A DNA stretch of 40,480 nt from assembly GCF_023618015.1 (NCBI RefSeq), contig NZ_JAJKBJ010000025.1, positions 1-40,480 of the forward strand. The letters are read 5' to 3'. A program made the translations under genes and the position numbers. Of this stretch, positions 34,444 to 40,480 are shown one piece after another (position 1 is the first letter of the stretch; the number at the start of each line of letters is the position of its first letter). Below the pieces are notes generated by a model. It was not told the origin of the DNA and ran no database searches. It saw only the letters and a program-made list of their open reading frames with translations. The stretch is from Legionella maioricensis (lineage in GTDB: Bacteria > Pseudomonadota > Gammaproteobacteria > Legionellales > Legionellaceae).

Positions 34444-35711
34444 TGAACGAGATTTTAGAGTTTTATCAAGAGCAGGTAAAAAAAGGGTTGTCCCCCCATC
34501 CTTGGCTTGCTCAATTACAATCTAAGGCGTCAACTGAATTAAATCGTCATGGTTTTCCTACCCGACACGATGAGGAATGGAAATATACCCATGTAGATGC
34601 TTTGCTAAAGCAGCGTTTTTCGCTCCAAAGTTCTAAGGCAAATCCTACGAGTTTAAAAAGCTCTGAGTTACCGGTAAAACACCAATTATTAATGCACAAT
34701 GGATTAATTTCCGGGGAAAAAGAACTGGCTAAGAAGTTACCTTCTGGTGTTTTGCTTCTTCCTTTATCCGTAGCTTTGGTTGATCATGCCGACCTTATTA
34801 AGCCTTATCTTGGAACTATTTTACAACAGGAGCATGGTTTTCATTTTTTAAATACAGTCATGATTCAGTGCGGCTTGTTTTTATACATACCTAAAGGGGT
34901 TTGTATCGAAGAGCCCATTGCTCTAACTCATGTTCAGGATCAAACCAACCAGGCTGTTCATTTGCGGCATTTAATTATTGCTGAGGCGCAGAGTCAGGCT
35001 ACTTTTATTGAAGAGTATCGCGGTGAGACAGACTGTTGTTACTTGACGAATACAGTCACCGAAGTTTTTGTAGGGGCGGGGGCTCAACTGACCCATTATA
35101 AAATTCAAAACGAAAGTAAAGACGCTTATCATCTGGGGCATTTATCGGTTAAGCAATTAGCCCATAGTCATTTTGCCAGCCATTCATTAAGTTTGGGCGG
35201 TAAACTGGTACGCAGTGATATCAGCATGTATTTGCAAGAAGAGCATGCTCAATGTCTTATGAATGGAATTTATGCCCCTGCTGAAGGGCAGCACGTAGAC
35301 CATCATACAACCGTACACCATTTGGTACCCAATTGTTCCAGCGAACAAGATTATAAGGGTATTTTAACTGGCCGTTCACGAGCTGTATTTAATGGCAAGG
35401 TCATTGTGGCGAAAGATGCACAACATACCGATGCCAAACAGCAAAATAAAAACTTGTTACTTTCAGCCAATGCTGAAATTGACACCAAACCACAATTAGA
35501 AATTTTCGCCGACGATGTACTGTGTTCTCATGGTGCGACGGTGGGGCAATTGGATGAGGAAGCTTTATTTTATTTGGCGACGCGCGGGATTGGCAGGTTA
35601 GAAGCATCCCATTATTTAATCCACGCATTTGCCCAGGATAATTTAAGACTTATTCCCAATCGTGAATTGGCTGATTGGATGGGTAATTTATTAACTCAAC
35701 AGCTGGGGTAG
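34443..35711 (+). CDS. sufD: Fe-S cluster assembly protein SufD
   Basis: The protein of about 422 residues is a beta-helix paralogue of SufB. An N-terminal helical part (RHGFPTRHDEEWKYTHVDAL) is typical of SufD. The core ends with FADDVLCSHGATVGQLDEEA followed by LFYLATRGI, which includes the conserved His that works in cluster assembly. The ATG at 34443 overlaps the sufC stop (TGATG); a GTG three bases earlier is also in frame. It pairs with SufB on SufC. Confidence 0.94.
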   Translation: MNEILEFYQEQVKKGLSPHPWLAQLQSKASTELNRHGFPTRHDEEWKYTHVDALLKQRFSLQSSKANPTSLKSSELPVKHQLLMHNGLISGEKELAKKLPSGVLLLPLSVALVDHADLIKPYLGTILQQEHGFHFLNTVMIQCGLFLYIPKGVCIEEPIALTHVQDQTNQAVHLRHLIIAEAQSQATFIEEYRGETDCCYLTNTVTEVFVGAGAQLTHYKIQNESKDAYHLGHLSVKQLAHSHFASHSLSLGGKLVRSDISMYLQEEHAQCLMNGIYAPAEGQHVDHHTTVHHLVPNCSSEQDYKGILTGRSRAVFNGKVIVAKDAQHTDAKQQNKNLLLSANAEIDTKPQLEIFADDVLCSHGATVGQLDEEALFYLATRGIGRLEASHYLIHAFAQDNLRLIPNRELADWMGNLLTQQLG

Positions 35712-35715
35712 GCAA

Positions 35716-36960
35716 ATGAGTACAAATGCTTCAATACTTTCACCATTTGAAATTAAGGCGATTCGTAATGAGTTTCCGCTTTTAAATCAAAGGATCAATG
35801 ATTATGATTTAATTTATTTTGATAATGCTGCGACGACTCAAAAGCCTAAGGCGGTGATTCAAGCTCTGGCGAATTATTATGAGCATGATAATGCGAATGT
35901 TCATCGGGGAGTTCATGCTTTAAGCGTTAGAGCAACAGAGCACTATGAAGAAGCCAGGGCCAAAGTCAAACGCTTTATCAATGCGAAATCAGTTCGTGAG
36001 TGTATTTTTGTGCGCGGTACTACCGAAGCCATTAATCTGGTCGCTCAAAGTCTTGTTGCGCCTCGTATTTTACCCGACGAAGAGATATTAATTACTTATA
36101 TGGAACATCACTCCAATATTGTTCCCTGGCAAATGGTCTGTAAACAAACCGGTGCCAAGCTGCAAGTAGCCCCAATTTCTCTTGATGGTGAAATTTTACT
36201 TGATGAGTTTGAAAAGAAATTAAATGAAAACACTAAATTTGTCGCGATTAATTACGCGTCTAATGCTTTGGGTACCATTAATCCCGTTAAAAAAATGATT
36301 GAGATGGCGCATGCCTATGGGGCTGAGGTTTTACTTGATGGAGCGCAAGCAACAGCTCATTTACCTATAGACGTTCAAGATTTAGGTTGTGATTTTTATG
36401 CTTTTTCAGGGCATAAAATGTATGGTCCCACGGGCATAGGTGTTTTATGGGGTAAAGAAGAGCTTTTAGAAAACATGTCTCCCTATCAAGGTGGGGGAGA
36501 GATGATCAATTACGTTACTTTTGAAACGACTGAATATGCGGCCCTTCCGCAAAAATTCGAAGCAGGTACTCCGAATATTGCTGGCGCAATTGGTTTAGGT
36601 GCCGCCATTGATTATTTAGAGTCGTTGGATTTGGAAGCGATTGCTGCCTATGAAGCCCATTTATTAAATTATGCTACTGCTTCGATTGAATCGATAAAAG
36701 GGTTTAACATTATTGGAACAGCGGAACATAAAGTACCGATTATTTCTTTTGTTCATGGCAAAATCCACTCTCACGATATAGGGACGATTCTTGATAGTGA
36801 AGGGATCGCCATACGTAGCGGGCATCACTGTGCTATGCCCTTGATGGATTTTTATGGGGTTGCAGCCACGTCACGAATTTCTTTGTCTTTTTATAATACA
36901 ATGCAAGAAATAGATCACTGTGTTGCAGCACTGAAAAAAGTAAAAGAGGTTTTTGCATGA
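35716..36960 (+). CDS. sufS: Cysteine desulfurase SufS
   Basis: The 414-residue class V PLP enzyme takes sulfur from cysteine. Marks are FDNAATTQKPKAVIQ, VHRGVHALS, METHHSN-like segment YMEHHSNIVPW, PLP lysine K234 in FSGHKMYGPTG, and the persulfide cysteine C372 in RSGHHCAMPLM. The short loop around the cysteine is of the group II (SufS) kind, which needs a partner to unload sulfur; SufU, overlapping by four bases, is the evident partner. The length is normal. Confidence 0.95.
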   Translation: MSTNASILSPFEIKAIRNEFPLLNQRINDYDLIYFDNAATTQKPKAVIQALANYYEHDNANVHRGVHALSVRATEHYEEARAKVKRFINAKSVRECIFVRGTTEAINLVAQSLVAPRILPDEEILITYMEHHSNIVPWQMVCKQTGAKLQVAPISLDGEILLDEFEKKLNENTKFVAINYASNALGTINPVKKMIEMAHAYGAEVLLDGAQATAHLPIDVQDLGCDFYAFSGHKMYGPTGIGVLWGKEELLENMSPYQGGGEMINYVTFETTEYAALPQKFEAGTPNIAGAIGLGAAIDYLESLDLEAIAAYEAHLLNYATASIESIKGFNIIGTAEHKVPIISFVHGKIHSHDIGTILDSEGIAIRSGHHCAMPLMDFYGVAATSRISLSFYNTMQEIDHCVAALKKVKEVFA

Positions 36961-37406
36961 GTGCCGAGTTACGAGAGCTTTATCAGGAAATCATTATTGA
37001 TCACAATCGCAATCCACGTAATCATCATACCATGGATGATGCGACGACGCAGGCTAATGGTTTTAATCCCTTATGCGGTGATAAATTGACCGTTTACGCT
37101 AAATTGAATGACGGCTTGATCGTGGATTTAAGTTTTGTAGGATGTGGTTGTGCCATCTCGCAAGCATCGGCTTCATTAATGACGGAAGCGGTAAAAGGAA
37201 AGACCATAGAGGACGCGCATGCATTGTTTCATCGTTTTCATCATATGCTTACTTTAGATGAAGAAACTCAACTGAGTTCTATGGATAAATTGACTGTCCT
37301 TGCAGGAGTTAAGGCTTTTCCCGCTCGAGTCAAATGCGCCACTTTACCTTGGCATACTTTGGAGGCGGCTTTAAATAAAGATACCGCTGTAGTAAAAACT
37401 GAATAG
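36957..37406 (+). CDS. sufU: Sulfur-transfer protein SufU
   Basis: The 149-residue IscU-fold protein has ligands C40 and D42 (NPLCGDKL), C65 (FVGCGCAISQA) and C127 (RVKCATLPWHTLE). These agree with C41, D43, C66 and C128 of Bacillus SufU. The extra segment between the second and third cysteines (about 88-110) marks SufU rather than IscU. In SufU a bound zinc swaps ligands to accept the SufS persulfide. It overlaps sufS by four bases. In contrast to enteric suf operons, SufE is absent. Confidence 0.93.
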   Translation: MSAELRELYQEIIIDHNRNPRNHHTMDDATTQANGFNPLCGDKLTVYAKLNDGLIVDLSFVGCGCAISQASASLMTEAVKGKTIEDAHALFHRFHHMLTLDEETQLSSMDKLTVLAGVKAFPARVKCATLPWHTLEAALNKDTAVVKTE

Positions 37407-37424
37407 GTGTCTGTAGGGGGCTTC

Positions 37425-37760
37425 ATGTTTGGCTTTAAGAGAAAACAGGATAAAGAACTAGTGAAAGAGGCAGTGATTGGGGCGCTTAAAGGGGTGTATG
37501 ATCCTGAAATTCCCGTCAATATTTATGATTTAGGTTTGATTTATAATGTGGCCATTGATGATGAAGGACATGTAGACGTCCAAATGACGCTTACTACCCC
37601 TGGTTGTCCTGTGGCTCAAACTTTTCCTGGTACCGTAGAGCAGGCGGTGAATCAAGTTGAAGGCGTTAATGATTGTTCTGTTGAGTTGGTATGGGAACCG
37701 CCCTGGTCGCAAGAAAGAATGACCGAAGCTGCACGTCTTGAGTTAGGAATTTTTTATTAA
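37425..37760 (+). CDS. sufT: SUF-associated DUF59 (MIP18-like) protein SufT
   Basis: The 111-residue protein has the DUF59/PaaD domain. DPEIPVNIYDLGLIYNV near residue 28 is followed by VQMTLTTPGCPVAQTFPGTV, with the reactive cysteine, and by VELVWEPPWSQERMTEAARL. These proteins help cluster maturation or transfer. The ATG at 37425 is preferred because TAGGGGG ends four bases before it; a GTG at 37407, directly after the sufU stop, would add six residues. It is followed after two bases by epmA. Confidence 0.9.
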   Translation: MFGFKRKQDKELVKEAVIGALKGVYDPEIPVNIYDLGLIYNVAIDDEGHVDVQMTLTTPGCPVAQTFPGTVEQAVNQVEGVNDCSVELVWEPPWSQERMTEAARLELGIFY

Positions 37761-37762
37761 TC

Positions 37763-38716
37763 ATGTCTGAACTATCCTGGCAACCTTCCGCTTCTATAGA
37801 GTCATTACGTCTGCGCGCTCAGTTTTTGGCCGCAATTCGGCAGTTTTTTACTCAACGTTCGTATTTAGAAGTAGAAACCCCGGTGATGGCACAGTATGGC
37901 GTAACGGATGTTTATTTGAGTAACATCAAAGCGATATTCAGGGAGGCGACGTATTGTTTGCAAACTTCTCCTGAATATCATATGAAACGTTTGCTTGCTG
38001 CAGGTTCTGGTCCCATTTTTCAATTAGCACGTGTTTTTCGGGATGATGAGTTAGGGCGATGGCATAATCCTGAATTTACTTTATTGGAATGGTATCAGTT
38101 AGGCGTTGATCATCATGCGTTGATGGATGAGGTGGATGCCCTCTTACAAACGCTTATTCGTGCTAAGCCTATGATTATAAAAACCTATCAACAGGCTTTT
38201 CTTGAAGCCTGTGAGATTGATCCCTTTACTGCTTCGATAGAACAATTACATCAGTTATTAATTCAATATCATTTGGATAATGTCTTATCTCCTCAGGAGC
38301 AGGATAAAGATCAGTATTTATTTTTATTAATGAGTCATGTAGTTGAACCTTTCCTGGGTAAAGAGCCTGCTCCTGTCGCGGTTTATAATTTTCCTCCATC
38401 GCAGGCTTCTCTGGCAAAAATTAACGAGGGCGTTGCAGAACGCTTTGAGGTTTATTACCAGGGAGTAGAGTTAGCTAATGGTTTTCATGAGTTAACTGAA
38501 GCCCAAGCGCAAGCAAGACGCTTTGCCAACGATCAAGAGATCAGAAAAAAACAAGGCCTGACTCCAGTTGCAGCAGATCAATACCTCTTACAGGCTTTGG
38601 AACATGGTTTACCGTCGTGCAGTGGTGTTGCGTTAGGGATAGATAGATTATTGGCTTTAGCTTTGGGACAAGCCTCTATTTCAAGTATTCTTTCGTTTGA
38701 TTTTTCCAGAGCTTAA
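37763..38716 (+). CDS. epmA: Elongation factor P--(R)-beta-lysine ligase
   Basis: The 317-residue protein is a class II lysyl-tRNA synthetase catalytic core without the anticodon-binding domain (also called PoxA/GenX). It attaches beta-lysine to EF-P. Motif 2 is VFRDDELGRWHNPEFTLLEW and motif 3 is GVALGIDRLLALALG. The middle NGFHELTEAQAQARRF and the end SISSILSFDFSRA are typical. It follows sufT after 2 bases, so it is probably expressed with the suf operon. Its last codons and downstream spacer recur near 40258-40437 as a decayed copy. Confidence 0.94.
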   Translation: MSELSWQPSASIESLRLRAQFLAAIRQFFTQRSYLEVETPVMAQYGVTDVYLSNIKAIFREATYCLQTSPEYHMKRLLAAGSGPIFQLARVFRDDELGRWHNPEFTLLEWYQLGVDHHALMDEVDALLQTLIRAKPMIIKTYQQAFLEACEIDPFTASIEQLHQLLIQYHLDNVLSPQEQDKDQYLFLLMSHVVEPFLGKEPAPVAVYNFPPSQASLAKINEGVAERFEVYYQGVELANGFHELTEAQAQARRFANDQEIRKKQGLTPVAADQYLLQALEHGLPSCSGVALGIDRLLALALGQASISSILSFDFSRA

Positions 38717-38805
38717 ACGCCTATTCTGTTAACAAACTTAGTTTCTTTTTGTAGATTTTTCCTTAATACGAACCCTTTACAATTTTCCTCATTTTGTTTT
38801 ATACA
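38696..38805 (+). repeat. Left copy of direct repeat (epmA 3' end and spacer)
   Basis: It begins TTTGATTTTTCCAGAGCTTA and runs past the epmA stop. The last part (TTTTTCCTTAATACG to CCTCATTTTGTTTT) resembles the right copy at 40324-40437. The first 22 bases differ by a single base between copies; the rest is more diverged. It abuts the 3' end of the kinase-like effector gene. Confidence 0.7.
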
Positions 38806-38807
38806 AA

Positions 38808-39896
38808 TCAGCTGAGTGATTTATCCTGCAGATAAAAAAAGTTTGAATTTGAGTCTTCCTTTACTTCGGGCGTGGTAACGTTAAGACTAAAGAAAAAATG
38901 TCTATTCAATAGGGGGGCATATTGTTTAGGGCGAGGCGTAGCATATTCTTTAAACCCTTTGAGTAAGTCAGCCGCATTTTTAAATTGTTCAATTCTGGTT
39001 AAAAAAAGTCCAACAAGCTTTTTAGAAAAATCAGAGAACTCTGGTGAAAAATCTTTTTTGGCCTGTTCAACCACTGCGTCTGAAAGTTTACTTATAGCTA
39101 TTAGTGTATGAAATAATTCTTTTTTATTATTAAATAAAAAAGAAATGTTATCATGAATAAGCTCAGCAAGAGCTGGCTCTGAATCTTCATAAGAATCCTC
39201 TATTGAACCTTCCCTATTGGGCAATTTTAAGTCTGGGAAGTACGATTCATCTTCAATTTTATAAACATAATGCAATAAAAGATTCTTTAATTTAAAAAGA
39301 ATATCTTCCGTTGTTTCCTCCATAAAAAGATCATTAATACATAGACCCGGATCTATTTTTACTACGGTTCCATCAGGTGCTATGACTAAATTTTCATAGT
39401 TCCAATCAACTTCTGCCAGAAACAGGCCTGCTACAAGAGATGAAGTTAAACCTTTAAGAGGGATCTTTTCTATTTCATCTAATGAGTAAGACTGTTGAAA
39501 AAGGGTGAGATTTTCATCATCTATAGATAAACATTTTCTCCACAAAAGAGAGTTTTCAACATTGTTGCACACCCTTACAAAAGGATCGATAAACTCGAAA
39601 TCTTCATGTTGATCTATATTTCCTACAAAGTATTGTGGATAAGGATTTCCCAAAATAAGTTTATATATATTTCCCGCGAATACAGAGAGTTCGGTGTGTA
39701 ATTTGTTGACCTGTTCATGAGGTATTTTACCTAAACGAAATAGTGAGTCACGACCACTTGAACGGTTATTATTAGAAAAATACCAAACAGAAGGGTTATC
39801 ATCCGATGACGTCACAGCTTCGTTAGAGTTAGGGTCACATTCAAGGGCTGGTCCATTATTAGGATTAAGAGGGTGAATACAATATTTGCTTCTCAT
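38808..39896 (-). CDS. Putative Dot/Icm effector with atypical kinase-like fold
   Basis: The 362-residue soluble protein is not recognised by name. The stretch GLFLAEVDWNYENLVIAPDG followed by TVVKIDPG (157-184) looks like a HipA/PI-kinase-type catalytic segment. In it D164 with N169 would be the catalytic loop, and D182 in IDPG the metal-binding aspartate. Upstream, FAGNIYKLILGNPYPQYFVG (73-92) resembles the N-lobe region seen in atypical kinase effectors. The N-terminal 50 residues are polar, probably disordered. The acidic tail (TPEVKEDSNS) and Leu/Ser end fit a Dot/Icm signal. The gene is inserted between two copies of the epmA 3' end and faces that gene. Activity is inferred only. Confidence 0.55.
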   Translation of the reverse strand: MRSKYCIHPLNPNNGPALECDPNSNEAVTSSDDNPSVWYFSNNNRSSGRDSLFRLGKIPHEQVNKLHTELSVFAGNIYKLILGNPYPQYFVGNIDQHEDFEFIDPFVRVCNNVENSLLWRKCLSIDDENLTLFQQSYSLDEIEKIPLKGLTSSLVAGLFLAEVDWNYENLVIAPDGTVVKIDPGLCINDLFMEETTEDILFKLKNLLLHYVYKIEDESYFPDLKLPNREGSIEDSYEDSEPALAELIHDNISFLFNNKKELFHTLIAISKLSDAVVEQAKKDFSPEFSDFSKKLVGLFLTRIEQFKNAADLLKGFKEYATPRPKQYAPLLNRHFFFSLNVTTPEVKEDSNSNFFYLQDKSLS

Positions 39897-40063
39897 TGTT
39901 TGCTCAATCTGGTTTGTATATGTCCAGAATAATGTTTTTTTATGAGAGCTTTATTAAACTGCATACGCATTTATTGCATATAATTACTTCAATTTTACGT
40001 ACAGTAAATTCAATTCTATTTTAAGCTGTTATAGTAAAATTTCCCTAGGCCAAGGTTTTCTGG

Positions 40064-40213
40064 TTAAAAAAAACCTGTGTTTTCAACGCCAGCTGCGGAG
40101 GAAGAGGTTAAGCTCGGCTGTATCAGTTCTTGAGCGATAACTAGAGCAGTTTGACAAAGCAAACTGATGGCTATCAAGACAACTGCGTTGATAAAAGTTG
40201 TTTTGCATGTCAT
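40064..40213 (-). CDS. Small predicted exported peptide
   Basis: A 49-codon frame starts at ATG 40213 and ends with TAA. Its first 27 residues look like a Sec signal peptide: Lys4, then the hydrophobic run FINAVVLIAISLLCQTALVI, then a possible cut after VIA before QELIQ. The mature peptide would be about 22 residues, Ser-rich, ending in NTGFF. A weak GGA lies about 10 bases before the start. It is upstream of, and on the same strand as, the kinase-like gene (gap 167 bases), inside the inserted segment. I do not recognise it; it could also be a decayed gene. Confidence 0.4.
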   Translation of the reverse strand: MTCKTTFINAVVLIAISLLCQTALVIAQELIQPSLTSSSAAGVENTGFF

Positions 40214-40257
40214 TGAATGATCATCCGTTAATTTTCAATAATCCCCTCAGCTTTAAC

Positions 40258-40344
40258 AGGCGTCGTTTGGTTTCCCTTTCTCTGATGAGGACCAAATGAC
40301 ACTCTATCTCACGTATCTTGTCTTTTGATTTTTCCAGGGCTTAA
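40258..40344 (+). pseudogene. epmA: Decayed 3' fragment of epmA
   Basis: Read in one frame this segment gives RRRLVSLSLMRTK, a stop, then HSISRILSFDFSRA and a stop. The end of intact EpmA is DRLLALALGQA then SISSILSFDFSRA. The last 13 residues differ at one position, and the preceding RRLVSLSL parallels DRLLALAL with three extra codons between. No earlier part of epmA is present. It is therefore a remnant 3' end in the same orientation as the intact gene 1.63 kb to the left. Confidence 0.75.
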
Positions 40345-40437
40345 AACCGGGTTATTTACTTTCTTTCCCCTTTCCTCTTGTATTAAGTTTTCCTTAAGAT
40401 ACATACCGTATAATTTCCCCATTTTGTTCTCTTAAGT
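40324..40437 (+). repeat. Right copy of direct repeat (epmA 3' end and spacer)
   Basis: It begins TTTGATTTTTCCAGGGCTTA and continues through TTTTCCTTAAGATACATACC and TTTCCCCATTTTGTT, parallel to 38696-38805. In this copy the spacer leads directly to the gene starting at 40444, which suggests that this was the original neighbour of epmA. Confidence 0.7.
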
Positions 40438-40443
40438 AACAAT

Positions 40444-40480
40444 ATGACTCAAATAAATATTAGAACTCTTAAAAAAGTAG
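40444..40480 (+). CDS. Start of a gene cut by the window edge
   Basis: ATG at 40444 opens a frame reading MTQINIRTLKKV that runs off the window. No strong ribosome site is seen, and twelve residues are too few to name the product. The call rests on the position after the epmA-type spacer and on the open frame only. Confidence 0.35.
   Translation, partial: MTQINIRTLKKV

Noticed and set aside
37407..37424. GTG start for sufT directly after sufU
   Set aside because: The ATG at 37425 has a better ribosome site (TAGGGGG) and gives the usual DUF59 N terminus.
1..40480. tRNA, rRNA or CRISPR features
   Set aside because: Scanning the spacers by eye found no TTCRA-type T-loop with cloverleaf arms, no rRNA-like sequence and no regularly spaced repeats. 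The tandem unit at 13961 has just two copies without spacers.

Overview
The window looks like chromosomal DNA of a Legionella species or close relative. It is AT-rich. The housekeeping genes are gammaproteobacterial (gor, pitA with its DUF47 partner, algH-ruvX-pyrB, comM, ubiK, PII, fau, pabC, gpx, phaC, a suf operon, epmA). Between them lie large, poorly conserved, eukaryote-like genes of the kind secreted by the Dot/Icm type IV system. No tRNA, rRNA, CRISPR array, transposase or integrase was seen. The species cannot be named from the sequence alone.

Layout. 1-2600: a terminator and small hairpins, then a 686-aa probable ADP-ribosyltransferase effector that ends in a CaaX-like tetrapeptide. 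2595-5970: gamma-carbonic anhydrase and glutathione reductase (one operon), adenosine deaminase, and a small divergent gene. 6285-8159: a 624-aa effector candidate with a GT-B-like region and C-terminal ankyrin-like repeats. 8253-10187: phosphate transporter plus DUF47 partner. 10343-13278: a secretin-N-like exported protein, algH, ruvX and pyrB. 13356-16070: a small exported protein, inverted repeats and a DUF255 thioredoxin-fold protein. 16416-20717: comM, ubiK, PII, fau with a possible structured RNA upstream, a PA3496-like small protein, and pabC. 20725-24814: a TVP38-family membrane protein, an Aas-like fusion whose acyltransferase half has lost its catalytic motifs, a small acidic-tailed protein, and glutathione peroxidase. 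24980-29319: a four-gene ABC-type efflux operon on the minus strand. 29611-31407: class I PHA synthase.

31790-38716 is a tightly packed Fe-S cluster assembly operon: Rrf2 regulator, sufB, sufC, sufD, sufS, sufU, sufT and then epmA. Many of its genes overlap or touch. SufS supplies sulfur, SufU relays it, SufBCD is the scaffold, and the Rrf2 protein with three cysteines probably senses Fe-S status. No SufA or SufE is present.

The most unusual region is the right end. The 3' end of epmA and its downstream spacer appear twice, about 1.63 kb apart. The second copy is a decayed fragment whose frame still ends in the same residues as EpmA. Between the copies lie a kinase-fold effector candidate and a 49-residue peptide gene with a signal sequence, both on the minus strand. 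This looks like a small effector cassette acquired at the end of epmA. The main hunt results are this cassette, the ADP-ribosyltransferase with its CPVL terminus, the GT-B/ankyrin protein, and the decayed acyltransferase domain.
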